Shown here in pieces: positions 33,733 to 41,942 of a DNA stretch of 64,000 nt. This stretch comes from DASQZJ01 sp035638775 (GTDB lineage Bacteria > Pseudomonadota > Gammaproteobacteria > UBA5335 > SLRW01). The stretch lies in the NCBI GenBank assembly GCA_035638775.1, contig DASQZJ010000061.1, positions 1 to 64,000 on the forward strand, written 5' to 3'. The translations under genes were made by a program, and so were the position numbers. Every line of letters starts with the position of its first letter. Within the stretch, counting starts at the first letter, position 1. The notes below the pieces were generated by a model, which worked only from the letters and a program-made list of their open reading frames with translations, made no database searches and was not told where the DNA came from.

Positions 33733-34716
33733 CTACTGCGCGGCGCGGCGCAGCTCGTCGCGGAGCCGTCGCGCGCGCCGGTAGCCGTCCACGTTCTCCT
33801 GGGTGAGACGCCGCATGGAGATGCTGAGCGTGGCGATGTCGCGGCCGAAACGGCTGGCGACGTCGGTGAGCGTGGCCGCACCGGTCTCGGTCGCGATCAG
33901 ACCGATGACGGCCCTTGCCTGGGCCGGGCGGCGCAGGCGCCGGGGCGACTTCAGCTCGGCCTCGGTCAGGGCGTAGGCTTCGCACACGTAGCGTACGATC
34001 CGGTCCAGGGTGGGCACGGATCCGGCACGCCGCTTCTGCTGGCGCTGGATTCGCCGGCAGAAACGTTCGTCGCCGAGAATTCGCTCCCGCGCCAGGCGCG
34101 CCCCGAGGTGGTCCTGATCGGCCACCACCGCAGGATCGGCCGCCAGCGCCCGGTAGCGCCGGCGGCCCGCGTCGGCGGGTGCCCCGAATGCCGCGAGGGC
34201 GGCGTCGACGGCCAGCGCCGCCGGGCCTGCGCCGCGGCCCGCCAGGGCGTCGTGACCGGTCCAGCGCCAGCTGCCGGCATCGGCCGAAAGCCCGGCCCGG
34301 ACCGGCGCCGTGTGACAGTGCGCGATCGCCGGCGCCAGGTATTCGGCCGGATCCAGCAGGCAGGCCTGGTAGCGGCCCTGCAGCAGCGTTCCCACGCCGC
34401 CGTGGATCCCGCGCAGCGCCCGCTTGTAACGGTAGATGAGGCTCTGCACGAACTTGTACAGGGGCAGCTCCTCGATGCGCACGACCATCTCCACGCGCCG
34501 CTCGAGCAGCGCGTAGGCCAGGGTGTGTGCGCGATAGCGCGCAGCGACCTCGTCCAGCAGCTCCAGGAAGCGCTCGCGGTCGCGCTCCTCGGGAAACAGC
34601 GCCTTGCCCGACTGCCCGCGCAGGATCACGTAGTACGTGCCTCCCGGCACATGGATTCTGGACTTTCTGGCCACCTGTCGCACCCGCTCTGTGGTTTCCG
34701 TTCCTGAACTGGACAT
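33733..34716 (-). CDS. RAYT/IS200-like Y1 transposase-derived protein with lost HUH motif and DnaA-like C-terminal domain
   Basis: 327 residues from the ATG at 34716; GTG at 34674 and ATG at 34764 are alternatives. Residues 16-160 follow the REP-associated tyrosine transposase fold: ARKSRIHVPGGTYYVILRG, then KFVQSLIYRYKRALRG with a candidate catalytic Tyr (Y97), then LLQGRYQACLLDP. The HUH segment, normally NHVH, reads RRVE here (73-76), so both His are gone. Residues about 235-325 resemble domain IV of DnaA (LDRIVRYVCEAYALTEAELKS, then VASRFGRDIATLSISMRRL). It is probably not an active transposase and may be a domesticated DNA-binding protein. A 3' neighbour on the same strand is the GNAT-nitrilase gene. 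Confidence 0.8.
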   Translation of the reverse strand: MSSSGTETTERVRQVARKSRIHVPGGTYYVILRGQSGKALFPEERDRERFLELLDEVAARYRAHTLAYALLERRVEMVVRIEELPLYKFVQSLIYRYKRALRGIHGGVGTLLQGRYQACLLDPAEYLAPAIAHCHTAPVRAGLSADAGSWRWTGHDALAGRGAGPAALAVDAALAAFGAPADAGRRRYRALAADPAVVADQDHLGARLARERILGDERFCRRIQRQQKRRAGSVPTLDRIVRYVCEAYALTEAELKSPRRLRRPAQARAVIGLIATETGAATLTDVASRFGRDIATLSISMRRLTQENVDGYRRARRLRDELRRAAQ

Positions 34717-34984
34717 GTTGCGCTGACCCCTGAACAAAGGCCCGCACGACCGGGACGTAGTCATGATTTGCCAAACGCGGTCGAAACGGAACAGGAAAAA
34801 ACCGAAAGTTTGAACTCCATCACATTATTCGCGTTCACGCGGCGGACCCGTTGCGCGGCGGGGCGGCCGCCGCAGGGCGCGTTTGTACACTGTATGTTTA
34901 CCTTCCGGTAACAGCCCCCGCCAATGCTGCAGGACGGAGCCGGCACGGCCCGGCCCGCTCCTTGACCGCCCTGCGCCGGGCGTT

Positions 34985-36772
34985 TCAGAAGGCCTCCGCG
35001 GGTAGCTCCATCAGCGAGTCGACGCCGGCGGTGACGCGCGCCAGCAGCGCCCCGGTATCCGGCAGCATGTGCCGGAAGAAGTATCGCGCGGTGGCCAGCT
35101 TGTTGCGGTAGAAGCTCGGCTCCCCGCTCCCCTCGGCGAGGCGTGCGCCCGCCACCACTGCCATCCGGGCCCACATGTAGCCCATCGCGACCAGCGCGAA
35201 CAGGCGCAGGTAATCGGAAGCCGCGCCCCCGGCCTCTTCCGGGTTCTCGATGCCGTGGGCCGCGATCCAGTCCGTGGCCTGCTGCAGGTGTCCGAACGCG
35301 GTCTCCAGCGCCGCGACCATGTCACCGGCATCGCCCCCGCGGTGGTCGGCGATGAACTCCTTCAGCTCATCGTAGAAGCGCCCCACCAGGCGCCCGCCCT
35401 TCATCGCGAGCTTGCGCCCCACCAGGTCCAGGGCCTGGATGCCGTTGGTGCCCTCGTAGATCTGCGTGATGCGGACGTCGCGGGCGAACTGCTCCATGCC
35501 CCACTCCGCGATGTACCCGGCCCCGCCCATGACCTGCATGCCGAGGTTGGCGGTCTCGAATCCCATGTCGGTGAAGTAGGCCTTGATCACGGGCGTCAGC
35601 AGCGCGACCCAGTCGTCCGTGGCCTCCCGCGTCTTCCCGTCCGGGTGCAGGCCGGAGAGGTCCAGGCGCAGACCCGTGAACAGCGCCAGCGCGCGGGCAC
35701 CTTCGATGAATGCCCGGGACGTCATCAGCATGCGCCGGATATCGGGGTGGACGATCAGCGGGTCGGCGGGGCGGTCCGGCGCCCTGGGACCGGACAGGGA
35801 GCGCCCCTGGATCCGTTCCCGGGCATAGTCGGCGGCGTTCTGGTAGGCGACCGTGGCGACGCCGAGCCCCTGGATGCCGGTGCCGAGCCGTGCCGCGTTC
35901 ATCATCGTGAACATCTGCGGCAGGCCCTGGTTCTCCTCGCCGACCAGGTAGCCCACGGCGCCGTCGTAGTTCATCACGCAGGTCGCCGAAGCCTTGATCC
36001 CCATCTTGTGCTCGATGGAGCCACAGGAGACGCCGTTGCGCTCCCCCGTGGAACCGTCCTCGTCGACCAGGTACTTGGGAACCACGAACAGGCTGATGCC
36101 GCGGGTGCCCTCGGGGCTGCCGGGGATCCGGGCGAGGACCAGGTGGATGATGTTCTCCGCCAGATCGTGCTCGCCGGCGGAGATGAAGATCTTGCTGCCG
36201 CTGATGCGATAGCTGCCGTCGTCCTGCGGCTCGGCCCTGGTCCGGATCATGCCCAGATCGGTACCGCAGTGGGCCTCCGTCAGGTTCATGGTGCCCGTCC
36301 ACTCGCCCGAAACCAGCTTCGGCAGGTAGGTGCGCTTCTGCCGCTCGCCGCCGTGCGCGTGAATCGCCTCGTAGGCGCCGTGAGACAGCCCCGGGTACAT
36401 GCCGAAGGACATGTTGGCGGCGGATACCATTTCCTGCATCGCCAGCCCCACCAGGTGCGGAAGCCCCTGGCCGCCGTATTCGGGATCGCTGGTCAGCCCG
36501 GGCCAGCCGCCCTCGACGTACGTCCGGTACGCCTCGGGAAACCCCTGCGGCGTGGTCACCGCCGTGTCGTCCCAGTGGCAGCCTTCCCGGTCCCCGCTCA
36601 GGTTGAGCGGCAGGAACACCTCGCTGCACAGCCGTCCCGCTTCCTCGAGCACCGCATCGATGACCTCGGGGTCCGCCTCCTCGAACCGCGGCAGATCCCG
36701 GTACTGCTGCAGGTCCAGGAACTCGTGCATCAGGAACTGGTAGTCGCGAACGGGGGGATCGAAGGTCGGCAT
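34985..36772 (-). CDS. acyl-CoA dehydrogenase (DmdC/AcdA-type, about 600 residues)
   Basis: 595 residues, the long acyl-CoA dehydrogenase type with an extra C-terminal helical region. The FAD-binding region MNLTEAHCGTDLGMIRTRA lies near 155-175, KIFISAGEHDL near 190-200, and GQGLPHLVGLAMQEM near 97-111. The active-site segment is QIYEGTNGIQALDLVGRKL (about 455-473), with the catalytic Glu in YEGTNG. It oxidises an acyl-CoA to enoyl-CoA; DmdC-like members act on 3-methylmercaptopropionyl-CoA and other short or medium chains, so the substrate is uncertain. The palindrome TCTGACGTCAGA lies 16 bp upstream of its ATG and may be an operator. Confidence 0.92.
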   Translation of the reverse strand: MPTFDPPVRDYQFLMHEFLDLQQYRDLPRFEEADPEVIDAVLEEAGRLCSEVFLPLNLSGDREGCHWDDTAVTTPQGFPEAYRTYVEGGWPGLTSDPEYGGQGLPHLVGLAMQEMVSAANMSFGMYPGLSHGAYEAIHAHGGERQKRTYLPKLVSGEWTGTMNLTEAHCGTDLGMIRTRAEPQDDGSYRISGSKIFISAGEHDLAENIIHLVLARIPGSPEGTRGISLFVVPKYLVDEDGSTGERNGVSCGSIEHKMGIKASATCVMNYDGAVGYLVGEENQGLPQMFTMMNAARLGTGIQGLGVATVAYQNAADYARERIQGRSLSGPRAPDRPADPLIVHPDIRRMLMTSRAFIEGARALALFTGLRLDLSGLHPDGKTREATDDWVALLTPVIKAYFTDMGFETANLGMQVMGGAGYIAEWGMEQFARDVRITQIYEGTNGIQALDLVGRKLAMKGGRLVGRFYDELKEFIADHRGGDAGDMVAALETAFGHLQQATDWIAAHGIENPEEAGGAASDYLRLFALVAMGYMWARMAVVAGARLAEGSGEPSFYRNKLATARYFFRHMLPDTGALLARVTAGVDSLMELPAEAF

Positions 36773-36788
36773 GATTGCTGTCTCGCTG

Positions 36789-36800
36789 TCTGACGTCAGA
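36789..36800. promoter_or_regulatory. 12-bp perfect palindrome upstream of the acyl-CoA dehydrogenase, candidate operator
   Basis: TCTGACGTCAGA is self-complementary over 12 bp and ends 16 bp before the ATG of the acyl-CoA dehydrogenase gene. The position fits a repressor site overlapping the ribosome-binding or promoter region, as TetR- or GntR-type regulators use for acyl-CoA genes. No regulator gene is nearby, so the assignment rests only on symmetry and position. Confidence 0.4.
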
Positions 36801-36839
36801 TTCGTGCGCACGCGCGCCATGCCGGCGCCCGGAAGCGCA

Positions 36840-36856
36840 ACCGAATCCGGTTCGGT
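36840..36856. promoter_or_regulatory. inverted repeat ACCGAA-N5-TTCGGT
   Basis: A 17-bp inverted repeat with 6-bp arms sits 40 bp upstream of the palindrome, in the same 269-bp region before the acyl-CoA dehydrogenase gene. It could be a second operator or part of the promoter. The remaining region shows no clear -35/-10 pair. Confidence 0.3.
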
Positions 36857-37041
36857 TTCACGGGAACGGAATTGTACCGGTTACATGGAAAAGTGTCCCG
36901 ATGCCGGCATCGCCCGGCAAGAGCACAGGCGGGCAGCACGACATGCGCGGGGTGGGCGGAAGCGTGCCACGGGCGGGCCGCGCGCCGCCACCGCGGGCGG
37001 GGCCGGGTCCGGGGCGCCGGACCCGGCGAGCCGCGAGTGCG

Positions 37042-37788
37042 TCAAAATGCCACGTTCAGCCGCATCATCCCGGGAACGCCGCGAGCGCGGCTGCCGTTGA
37101 GGTTGTTGCGCAACAGCATGAAGTCGAGCGTGACGTTGCGCTTGAACAGCCAGCGCACCCCCAGCGCGAACACGTTGTCGGCGTTGATGTCGCCGTAGGA
37201 GTGGATGTAGTCGTACTCCCCGCCGAGCTCGAAGGCGCCCCAGGCGGGACGGGTGTCCAGGCGATAGAACGCACCGGTGTCGAGATTGAGCACCGCACCG
37301 TTGTTGGCGTCGTCGGAGACCACCTGGGGATTGAAATTGAGTATCCAGTGCCGCACGCGCCAGGTCAGGGCGCTCCCGAGACCGACGTTGGTGTTGCTGG
37401 TGTTGTTGCCGGCGGGGGTAGTGTAGTCGTTGTAGGCGACGCCGCCGTAGACCGCGAGCTTCATGCCGGAACCCAGCAGGGGGCTGTCCAGGCGCAGCTT
37501 GTAGACGGCGTCGTTCCCGCCCGGGAGCCGCCCGATCACCGGGTTGTCCGGCTGGCCCGCCAGCGGGGTCATGAGGCCCTCGTTCAGGATCAGCTCGCCG
37601 CCGAAGACGCCCATGCGGACCGCGCCCGAGGTTCCGCCGAGGGAGTCGTTGGTGTTCAGGTCCACCGACAGCGTGCGCGGATTGGCGACGGCGGCCCGCT
37701 CCTGGGTGAAGCCGCGGCTGGGCTCGGCCTGCGCGGCGGCGGCGATCACGAGAAACAGCAACGCGAGCAACGGAATCGCACGTTTCAT
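37042..37788 (-). CDS. exported envelope protein, probable outer-membrane beta-barrel
   Basis: 248 residues with a strong signal peptide (1-21, AAAQA cleavage). The mature part has alternating hydrophobic strands, Asn/Asp/Gly turns and many aromatic residues (WRVRHWILNFNPQVVSDDAN, YDYIHSYGDINADNVFALGVRWLFKRNVTLDFMLLRNNL in blocks), and it ends in Phe (RLNVAF), all marks of a small outer-membrane barrel. I recognise no specific family; lipid A acyltransferase-like or porin-like small barrels are possible. The ATG at 37788 has AGGAG 7 nt upstream. It lies between tatC (227 bp upstream) and the acyl-CoA dehydrogenase gene region (269 bp downstream) and seems to be its own transcript. Confidence 0.7.
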   Translation of the reverse strand: MKRAIPLLALLFLVIAAAAQAEPSRGFTQERAAVANPRTLSVDLNTNDSLGGTSGAVRMGVFGGELILNEGLMTPLAGQPDNPVIGRLPGGNDAVYKLRLDSPLLGSGMKLAVYGGVAYNDYTTPAGNNTSNTNVGLGSALTWRVRHWILNFNPQVVSDDANNGAVLNLDTGAFYRLDTRPAWGAFELGGEYDYIHSYGDINADNVFALGVRWLFKRNVTLDFMLLRNNLNGSRARGVPGMMRLNVAF

Positions 37789-38015
37789 TCTTCCAGCTCC
37801 TTTGGTTTGTCTGCCGATGCGCTGACGGGAAGAGCGGAGCCCGGTTGTGATTTTTCGGGGGTCATCTCCGGCATCGGCCCGATCCGGCGATCCGCTGCCG
37901 TACCGGGGCGGCGCAGCGGCCATGCGCTGCGCTGGCGCGGGATTCTACCGACCCGGCCAGGGCCCGTAAATCCGCCGCGCGCCGGGCGCATCCGGCTCCG
38001 CGGACGCGGCGGTCG

Positions 38016-38798
38016 TCAGGAATCGTCGTCGTCCCGGTCTTCGTCCTCGCGCTCGCGGCGGCGGCGCACGACCATCACCCGGGAGAGGAAGATGCCGAAC
38101 TCGAACAGCCCGTACATGGGCAGTGCCAGCAGGGTCTGGGAGAAGATGTCGGGCGGGGTCAGCAGCATGCCCACGACGAAGCTGCCGATCAGGATGTAGG
38201 GGCGCTTCGAGGTGAGCGCCTCCGGCGTGAGGATTCCGGTCCACACCATGAGCACGATCGCGATCGGGATCTCGAACGCCAGCCCGAAAGCGAAGAAGAT
38301 GGTCAGGACGAAATCCAGGTAGCTGGTGATGTCGGTCATCACCTGCACCCCGTGCGGGGTGACGTGCACGATGAAGCTGAAGAACACTGGCAGCACGACG
38401 AAATAGGCGAACAGCACCCCGGCGTAGAACAGGATCGTGCTCAGCGACAGAAGCGGCATGGCGAAGCGCTTCTCGTGCTGGTAGAGCGCCGGCGCGATGA
38501 ACGCCCAGATCTGCCACAGGATGAAGGGCACGGAGAGAAAGATCGCGACCACCAGGGCGAGCTTGAACGGCGTGAAAAACGGCGCCGTCGGGGCCGTCGC
38601 GATCATGCTCGTGCCCGCGGGCATGCGTGCCATCAGCGGTCCGGCAACGAACGTGAAGATGTCGTTGCGGAAGAAGGCCAGGGGCACGAACAGCAGCCCC
38701 ACCGCGATCACGATCCGGATCAGGCGGTTGCGCAGCTCGATCAGGTGGGAGATGAACGGGGCCTCGCCTCGTCCGCCGGCGTCGCGGCTCTCATTCAT
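38016..38798 (-). CDS. tatC: twin-arginine translocase subunit TatC
   Basis: 260 residues with six membrane helices, the TatC layout. The N-terminal PFISHLIELRNRLIRIVIAV (about 14-33) is the conserved cytoplasmic signal-recognition segment, ending in the first helix; the glutamate in HLIELRNR and the later AFGLAFEIPIAIVLM (helix 4 region with Phe-Glu) match the family. TatC is the twin-arginine signal receptor of the complex. Its ATG overlaps the tatB stop by 4 nt (38795-38798). It is the last gene of the his-tat run. A charged C-terminal tail rich in Arg, Glu and Asp is a little longer than in E. coli TatC. Confidence 0.96.
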   Translation of the reverse strand: MNESRDAGGRGEAPFISHLIELRNRLIRIVIAVGLLFVPLAFFRNDIFTFVAGPLMARMPAGTSMIATAPTAPFFTPFKLALVVAIFLSVPFILWQIWAFIAPALYQHEKRFAMPLLSLSTILFYAGVLFAYFVVLPVFFSFIVHVTPHGVQVMTDITSYLDFVLTIFFAFGLAFEIPIAIVLMVWTGILTPEALTSKRPYILIGSFVVGMLLTPPDIFSQTLLALPMYGLFEFGIFLSRVMVVRRRREREDEDRDDDDS

Positions 38799-39262
38799 CG
38801 GGTGTTCCGGTCAGGACTGCTCTCTCCTTCTCCGCCGGCCGGCTTCGGGTCGGCCTCCGGCCCCGGCGATGCCGATGACTCCGGGGGCCGTTCCCGCGTC
38901 GATTCCGGGGCCTCCTCCCCGGAGCCTTGCGGGGTGGCGTCGCCCGAACCGCTTCCGGATGCCTCCCCCTGCTCCCGCTCGTCTTCCAGGATGCGCCGGT
39001 TCCAGGCTTCGCGGGAGTAACGGCTGAACTCCTGGCGGAGGTTGCTGAATTCCTGCTTCAGGTCCTGGAACTCGCGCGAGGCCCCCTCGCCCCCTTCCTC
39101 CATCTCGCGGTCGATGTCGTCCTTGACCGTCTGCATGAACGCGCGCATCCGTCGCAACCAGGCCCCGGCGGTGCGCGCCAGCCCGGGCAGGCGCTCGGGA
39201 CCGACCACGATCAGGGTCACCAGCGCCACCAGCACCAGCTCCCAGAAGCCGACGTCGAACAT
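38795..39262 (-). CDS. tatB: twin-arginine translocase subunit TatB
   Basis: 155 residues. The single N-terminal membrane helix and hinge read MFDVGFWELVLVALVTLIVVGPERLPGLARTAG, with the TatB signature Glu at position 8 and GPERLP at the hinge. A long amphipathic, charged helix follows (about 35-85), then a disordered tail of Ser, Pro and Glu. TatB binds TatC and passes on the substrate. Its start lies 26 bp after tatA; its stop overlaps the tatC start by 4 nt. Confidence 0.95.
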   Translation of the reverse strand: MFDVGFWELVLVALVTLIVVGPERLPGLARTAGAWLRRMRAFMQTVKDDIDREMEEGGEGASREFQDLKQEFSNLRQEFSRYSREAWNRRILEDEREQGEASGSGSGDATPQGSGEEAPESTRERPPESSASPGPEADPKPAGGEGESSPDRNTR

Positions 39263-39288
39263 CGCCCGGGCTCAGACGCGTCGGCGGG

Positions 39289-39555
39289 TCAGTGGTCGTC
39301 GTGGCCCTGACGGGCCCGATCGCGTTCGGCGCTCTCCCGCTCGGGTGCCTCCGCGCCCGCGAGCTTCTCCGGGTCGCCGGCCGTGGACTCCTTCTTGTCC
39401 GCGTCCTTGTCGTCATGGCCGTTGAAGGCGGAGCGGAAGCTGCGCAGGGCCGAGCCCATATCGGACCCGATGTTGCGCAGCCGCTTGGTGCCGAATACCA
39501 GCACCACGATGAGCAGGATGATCAGAAGCTGCCAGATACTGATGCCGTCCAGCAT
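39289..39555 (-). CDS. tatA: twin-arginine translocase subunit TatA
   Basis: 88 residues: N-terminal membrane helix SIWQLLIILLIVVLVFGTKRLRNIGSDMGSALRSFRSAF with the TatA FGTKRLR hinge, then an amphipathic helix and a charged tail. TatA forms the oligomeric pore for folded proteins. It is separated from hisE by 85 bp and from tatB by 26 bp. The next Tat genes on the same strand make tatABC complete in this window. Confidence 0.95.
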   Translation of the reverse strand: MLDGISIWQLLIILLIVVLVFGTKRLRNIGSDMGSALRSFRSAFNGHDDKDADKKESTAGDPEKLAGAEAPERESAERDRARQGHDDH

Positions 39556-39640
39556 GGTCTTTCACTCCCGGCACTGCAGGCAGTGCCCGCGGCCCGGCCG
39601 CCACACCGGCGGGCCGCGCACGTCGCATGTTTCGCCCGGG

Positions 39641-39997
39641 CTACGCGCCGGAACGGCGCGCGGCCTTCTCCTCCAGGCCCGACACGCCGAAGCGGCCGGC
39701 CAGCTCGGCGAGGATCTCCTCGGGCCGGATGCCCTGGTAGGTCAGGACAACGAGGGTATGGAACCACAGATCGGCGGTCTCATGTATGATCTCGTCACGG
39801 TGGCCGCCCTTGGCCGCGAGAACGGTTTCCGTCGCTTCCTCGCCCACCTTCTTCAGCATCGCATCCAGGCCGCGCGCATACAGGCCGGCGACGTAGGAGC
39901 TGTCCGGATCCGCGTCGCGCCGTTGCTCGAGCACCTCGGCCAGGCGCGCCAGCAGCCCTTCGTTCGACACCGGCTCCGGGCTATCGGTTCGGTCCAT
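39641..39997 (-). CDS. hisE: phosphoribosyl-ATP pyrophosphatase HisE
   Basis: 118 residues of the MazG-like all-alpha HisE family. The metal-binding helices carry KKVGEEATETVLAAKGG (about 49-65) and DEIIHETADLWFHTLVVL (about 68-85), with the conserved acidic residues. It removes pyrophosphate from phosphoribosyl-ATP, the second step of histidine synthesis. It overlaps hisI by 17 nt (39981-39997); in E. coli the two activities are fused, here they are separate genes. It is the last his gene before tatA. Confidence 0.96.
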   Translation of the reverse strand: MDRTDSPEPVSNEGLLARLAEVLEQRRDADPDSSYVAGLYARGLDAMLKKVGEEATETVLAAKGGHRDEIIHETADLWFHTLVVLTYQGIRPEEILAELAGRFGVSGLEEKAARRSGA

Positions 39998-40379
39998 AGA
40001 TGTCCTCCGGGTCCCGCAGCACGGGGTCCACCTCGCGCCACCCGGCAGCCTCCAGGCGCCGGTAGAAGCAGCTCTCCCGCCCCGTATGGCAGGCGATTCC
40101 CCCGGCCTGTTCGACCCGCAGCAGCACGGCGTCGCCGTCGCAGTCCAGGCGGATCTCGCGCACCTTCTGCACGTGTCCGGACGTCTCGCCCTTGCGCCAC
40201 ATGCGTCGACGGGACCGCGACCAGTATACCGCTTCCCCGCGGCGCACGGTTTCCGCCAGCGCGTCGCGGTTCATCCAGGCCAGGGTCAGCACGCGCCCGC
40301 TGGCGGCATCCTGGGCCACCGCCGCCACCAGGCCGTCGTCACTCCAGGCCACCTCGTCGAGCCAGTCGGCCCCGCTCAT
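39981..40379 (-). CDS. hisI: phosphoribosyl-AMP cyclohydrolase HisI
   Basis: 132 residues. It keeps VLTLAWMNRDALAETV, the segment SRSRRRMWRKGETSGHVQKV and the zinc/magnesium-binding LDCDGDAVLLRVEQAGGIACHTGRESCFYR (about 77-107, with three conserved Cys). It opens the ring of phosphoribosyl-AMP, step three of histidine synthesis. Its start overlaps the hisF stop by 4 nt and its stop overlaps hisE by 17 nt. It is a stand-alone cyclohydrolase like those of most non-enteric gammaproteobacteria. Confidence 0.96.
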   Translation of the reverse strand: MSGADWLDEVAWSDDGLVAAVAQDAASGRVLTLAWMNRDALAETVRRGEAVYWSRSRRRMWRKGETSGHVQKVREIRLDCDGDAVLLRVEQAGGIACHTGRESCFYRRLEAAGWREVDPVLRDPEDIYGPNR

Positions 40380-41167
40380 GCGGCATCCTCCCCGTCCAGG
40401 CGCACCTCGACGCCGTGATCGTGCAGGTAGGCCTTGGCCTCGCCCACGCTGTGCTCGCCGAAATGGAAGATGCTGGCCGCCAGCACCGCCTCGGCGTGGC
40501 CCTCCCGCAAACCCTCGAGCAGGTGCGCGAGGCCGCCCACGCCGCCGGAGGCGATCACGGGCACCGGCACCGCGTCGGCCACGGCCCGGGTGAGCCCCAG
40601 GTCGAATCCTTCCCGCGTGCCGTCACGGTCCATGCTGGTCAGCAGGATCTCGCCCGCCCCGAGCGCTATCATGCGGCGCGCCCATTCCACGGCATCGATC
40701 CCGGTGGACCGCCGTCCCCCGTGCGTGAAGATCTCCCAGCGGGGCGCACCGTCCGCGTCTGCAACCCGCTTGGCATCCAGCGCGACCACGATGCACTGCG
40801 AGCCGAAGCGCTCCGCGGCCTCGGCGACGAATTGCGGGCGCTTGACCGCGGCCGTGTTGATCGAGACCTTGTCCGCGCCGGCACGCAACAGGCGCCGGAC
40901 GTCCTCGACGGTGCGCACGCCGCCGCCCACCGTGAGCGGGATGAACACTTCGCCGGCGACCTGCTCGACCACCTGGTAGAGGGTCTCCCGGTCCTGCGAG
41001 CTTGCGGTGATGTCCAGGAAGCAGAGCTCGTCGGCCCCCTGCTCGTCATAGCGCCGGGCCACCTCCACCGGGTCGCCGGCATCGCGGATGTCGACGAAGC
41101 GCACGCCCTTGACCACGCGGCCGGCGTCGACGTCGAGACAGGGGATGATGCGTTTCGCCAGGGGCAT
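40376..41167 (-). CDS. hisF: imidazole glycerol phosphate synthase cyclase subunit HisF
   Basis: 263 residues, a (beta-alpha)8 barrel. IIPCLDVDAGRVVKGVRFVDIRDAGDPVE opens the protein, with the catalytic D11 in CLDVD; D130 is in the later VVALDAKRVAD segment. Phosphate-binding loops GGVRTVEDV and ASGGVGGLAHL are present. HisF receives ammonia from HisH and makes imidazole glycerol phosphate and AICAR. It lies 13 bp after hisA and overlaps hisI by 4 nt. Confidence 0.97.
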   Translation of the reverse strand: MPLAKRIIPCLDVDAGRVVKGVRFVDIRDAGDPVEVARRYDEQGADELCFLDITASSQDRETLYQVVEQVAGEVFIPLTVGGGVRTVEDVRRLLRAGADKVSINTAAVKRPQFVAEAAERFGSQCIVVALDAKRVADADGAPRWEIFTHGGRRSTGIDAVEWARRMIALGAGEILLTSMDRDGTREGFDLGLTRAVADAVPVPVIASGGVGGLAHLLEGLREGHAEAVLAASIFHFGEHSVGEAKAYLHDHGVEVRLDGEDAA

Positions 41168-41180
41168 GCGTCGCCAATGC

Positions 41181-41921
41181 TCAGTCGGAATCCAGCTCGT
41201 CGACCACCGCCTGGGCGGCCTTCAGGTCCAGACTGCCCTCGTAGAGGGCACGCCCGATGACGGCGCCGATGATGCCTTCCTCGGCCGTGCCGCACAGCGC
41301 GCGGATGTCGTCCAGCGAGCTGATGCCCCCGGAGGCGATCACCGGCACGTGAACGTTGCGCGCGAGCTCCTCGGTGGAGGCGAGGTTGAAGCCGGCCATC
41401 ATGCCGTCCCTGCCGATGTCCGTGTAGATGATGGCGGCCACGCCATCGTTCTCGAGCCGGCGGGCCATGTCCAGCACGTCGTGGTTCGACAGCTTGGACC
41501 AGCCGTCGATGGCGACCTTGCCGTCGCGCGCGTCCAGCCCGACGATGATGTGGCCGGGGAATTCCAGGCACAGGTCGTTGACGAAGTGGGGCGTGTTGAC
41601 CGCGCGCGTGCCGATGATCACGTAGTCGACGCCGGCGTCCATGTAGGCGAGCACCGCGTCCTCGTCCCGGATCCCGCCGCCCACCTGTACCGGCACGTCG
41701 GCATGCTCGCCCGCGATGGCCTCGATCACGCCGGTGTTCACCGGTCGGCCGCGGGCCGCACCGTCCAGGTCGACCAGGTGCAGCCGGCGGGCGCCGGCCT
41801 CGACCCAGCGCCGGGCGACCGCCGCCGGATCCTCGGAAAAGACCGTGACATCGTCCATGCGGCCCTGCCGCAGGCGCACGCACTTGCCGTCCTTGATGTC
41901 GATGGCTGGTATCAGCAGCAT
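41181..41921 (-). CDS. hisA: ProFAR isomerase HisA
   Basis: 246 residues, a (beta-alpha)8 barrel homologous to HisF. It opens MLLIPAIDIKDGKCVRLRQGRMDD, with the catalytic Asp in PAIDIKDG. VQVGGGIRDEDAV and IASGGISSLDDI are the phosphate-binding loops, and YTDIGRDGMMAGFN carries the second catalytic Asp. It performs the Amadori rearrangement of ProFAR to PRFAR, the substrate of HisF/HisH. It lies 21 bp after hisH and 13 bp before hisF. Confidence 0.97.
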   Translation of the reverse strand: MLLIPAIDIKDGKCVRLRQGRMDDVTVFSEDPAAVARRWVEAGARRLHLVDLDGAARGRPVNTGVIEAIAGEHADVPVQVGGGIRDEDAVLAYMDAGVDYVIIGTRAVNTPHFVNDLCLEFPGHIIVGLDARDGKVAIDGWSKLSNHDVLDMARRLENDGVAAIIYTDIGRDGMMAGFNLASTEELARNVHVPVIASGGISSLDDIRALCGTAEEGIIGAVIGRALYEGSLDLKAAQAVVDELDSD

Positions 41922-41942
41922 TGCTCCTTCCCCCGACGTTTT

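Noticed and set aside
33733..34716. Active IS200-type insertion sequence
   Set aside because: No HUH motif, no subterminal hairpins or target repeats seen around it, and a DnaA-like extension; also not a true dnaA despite that tail.
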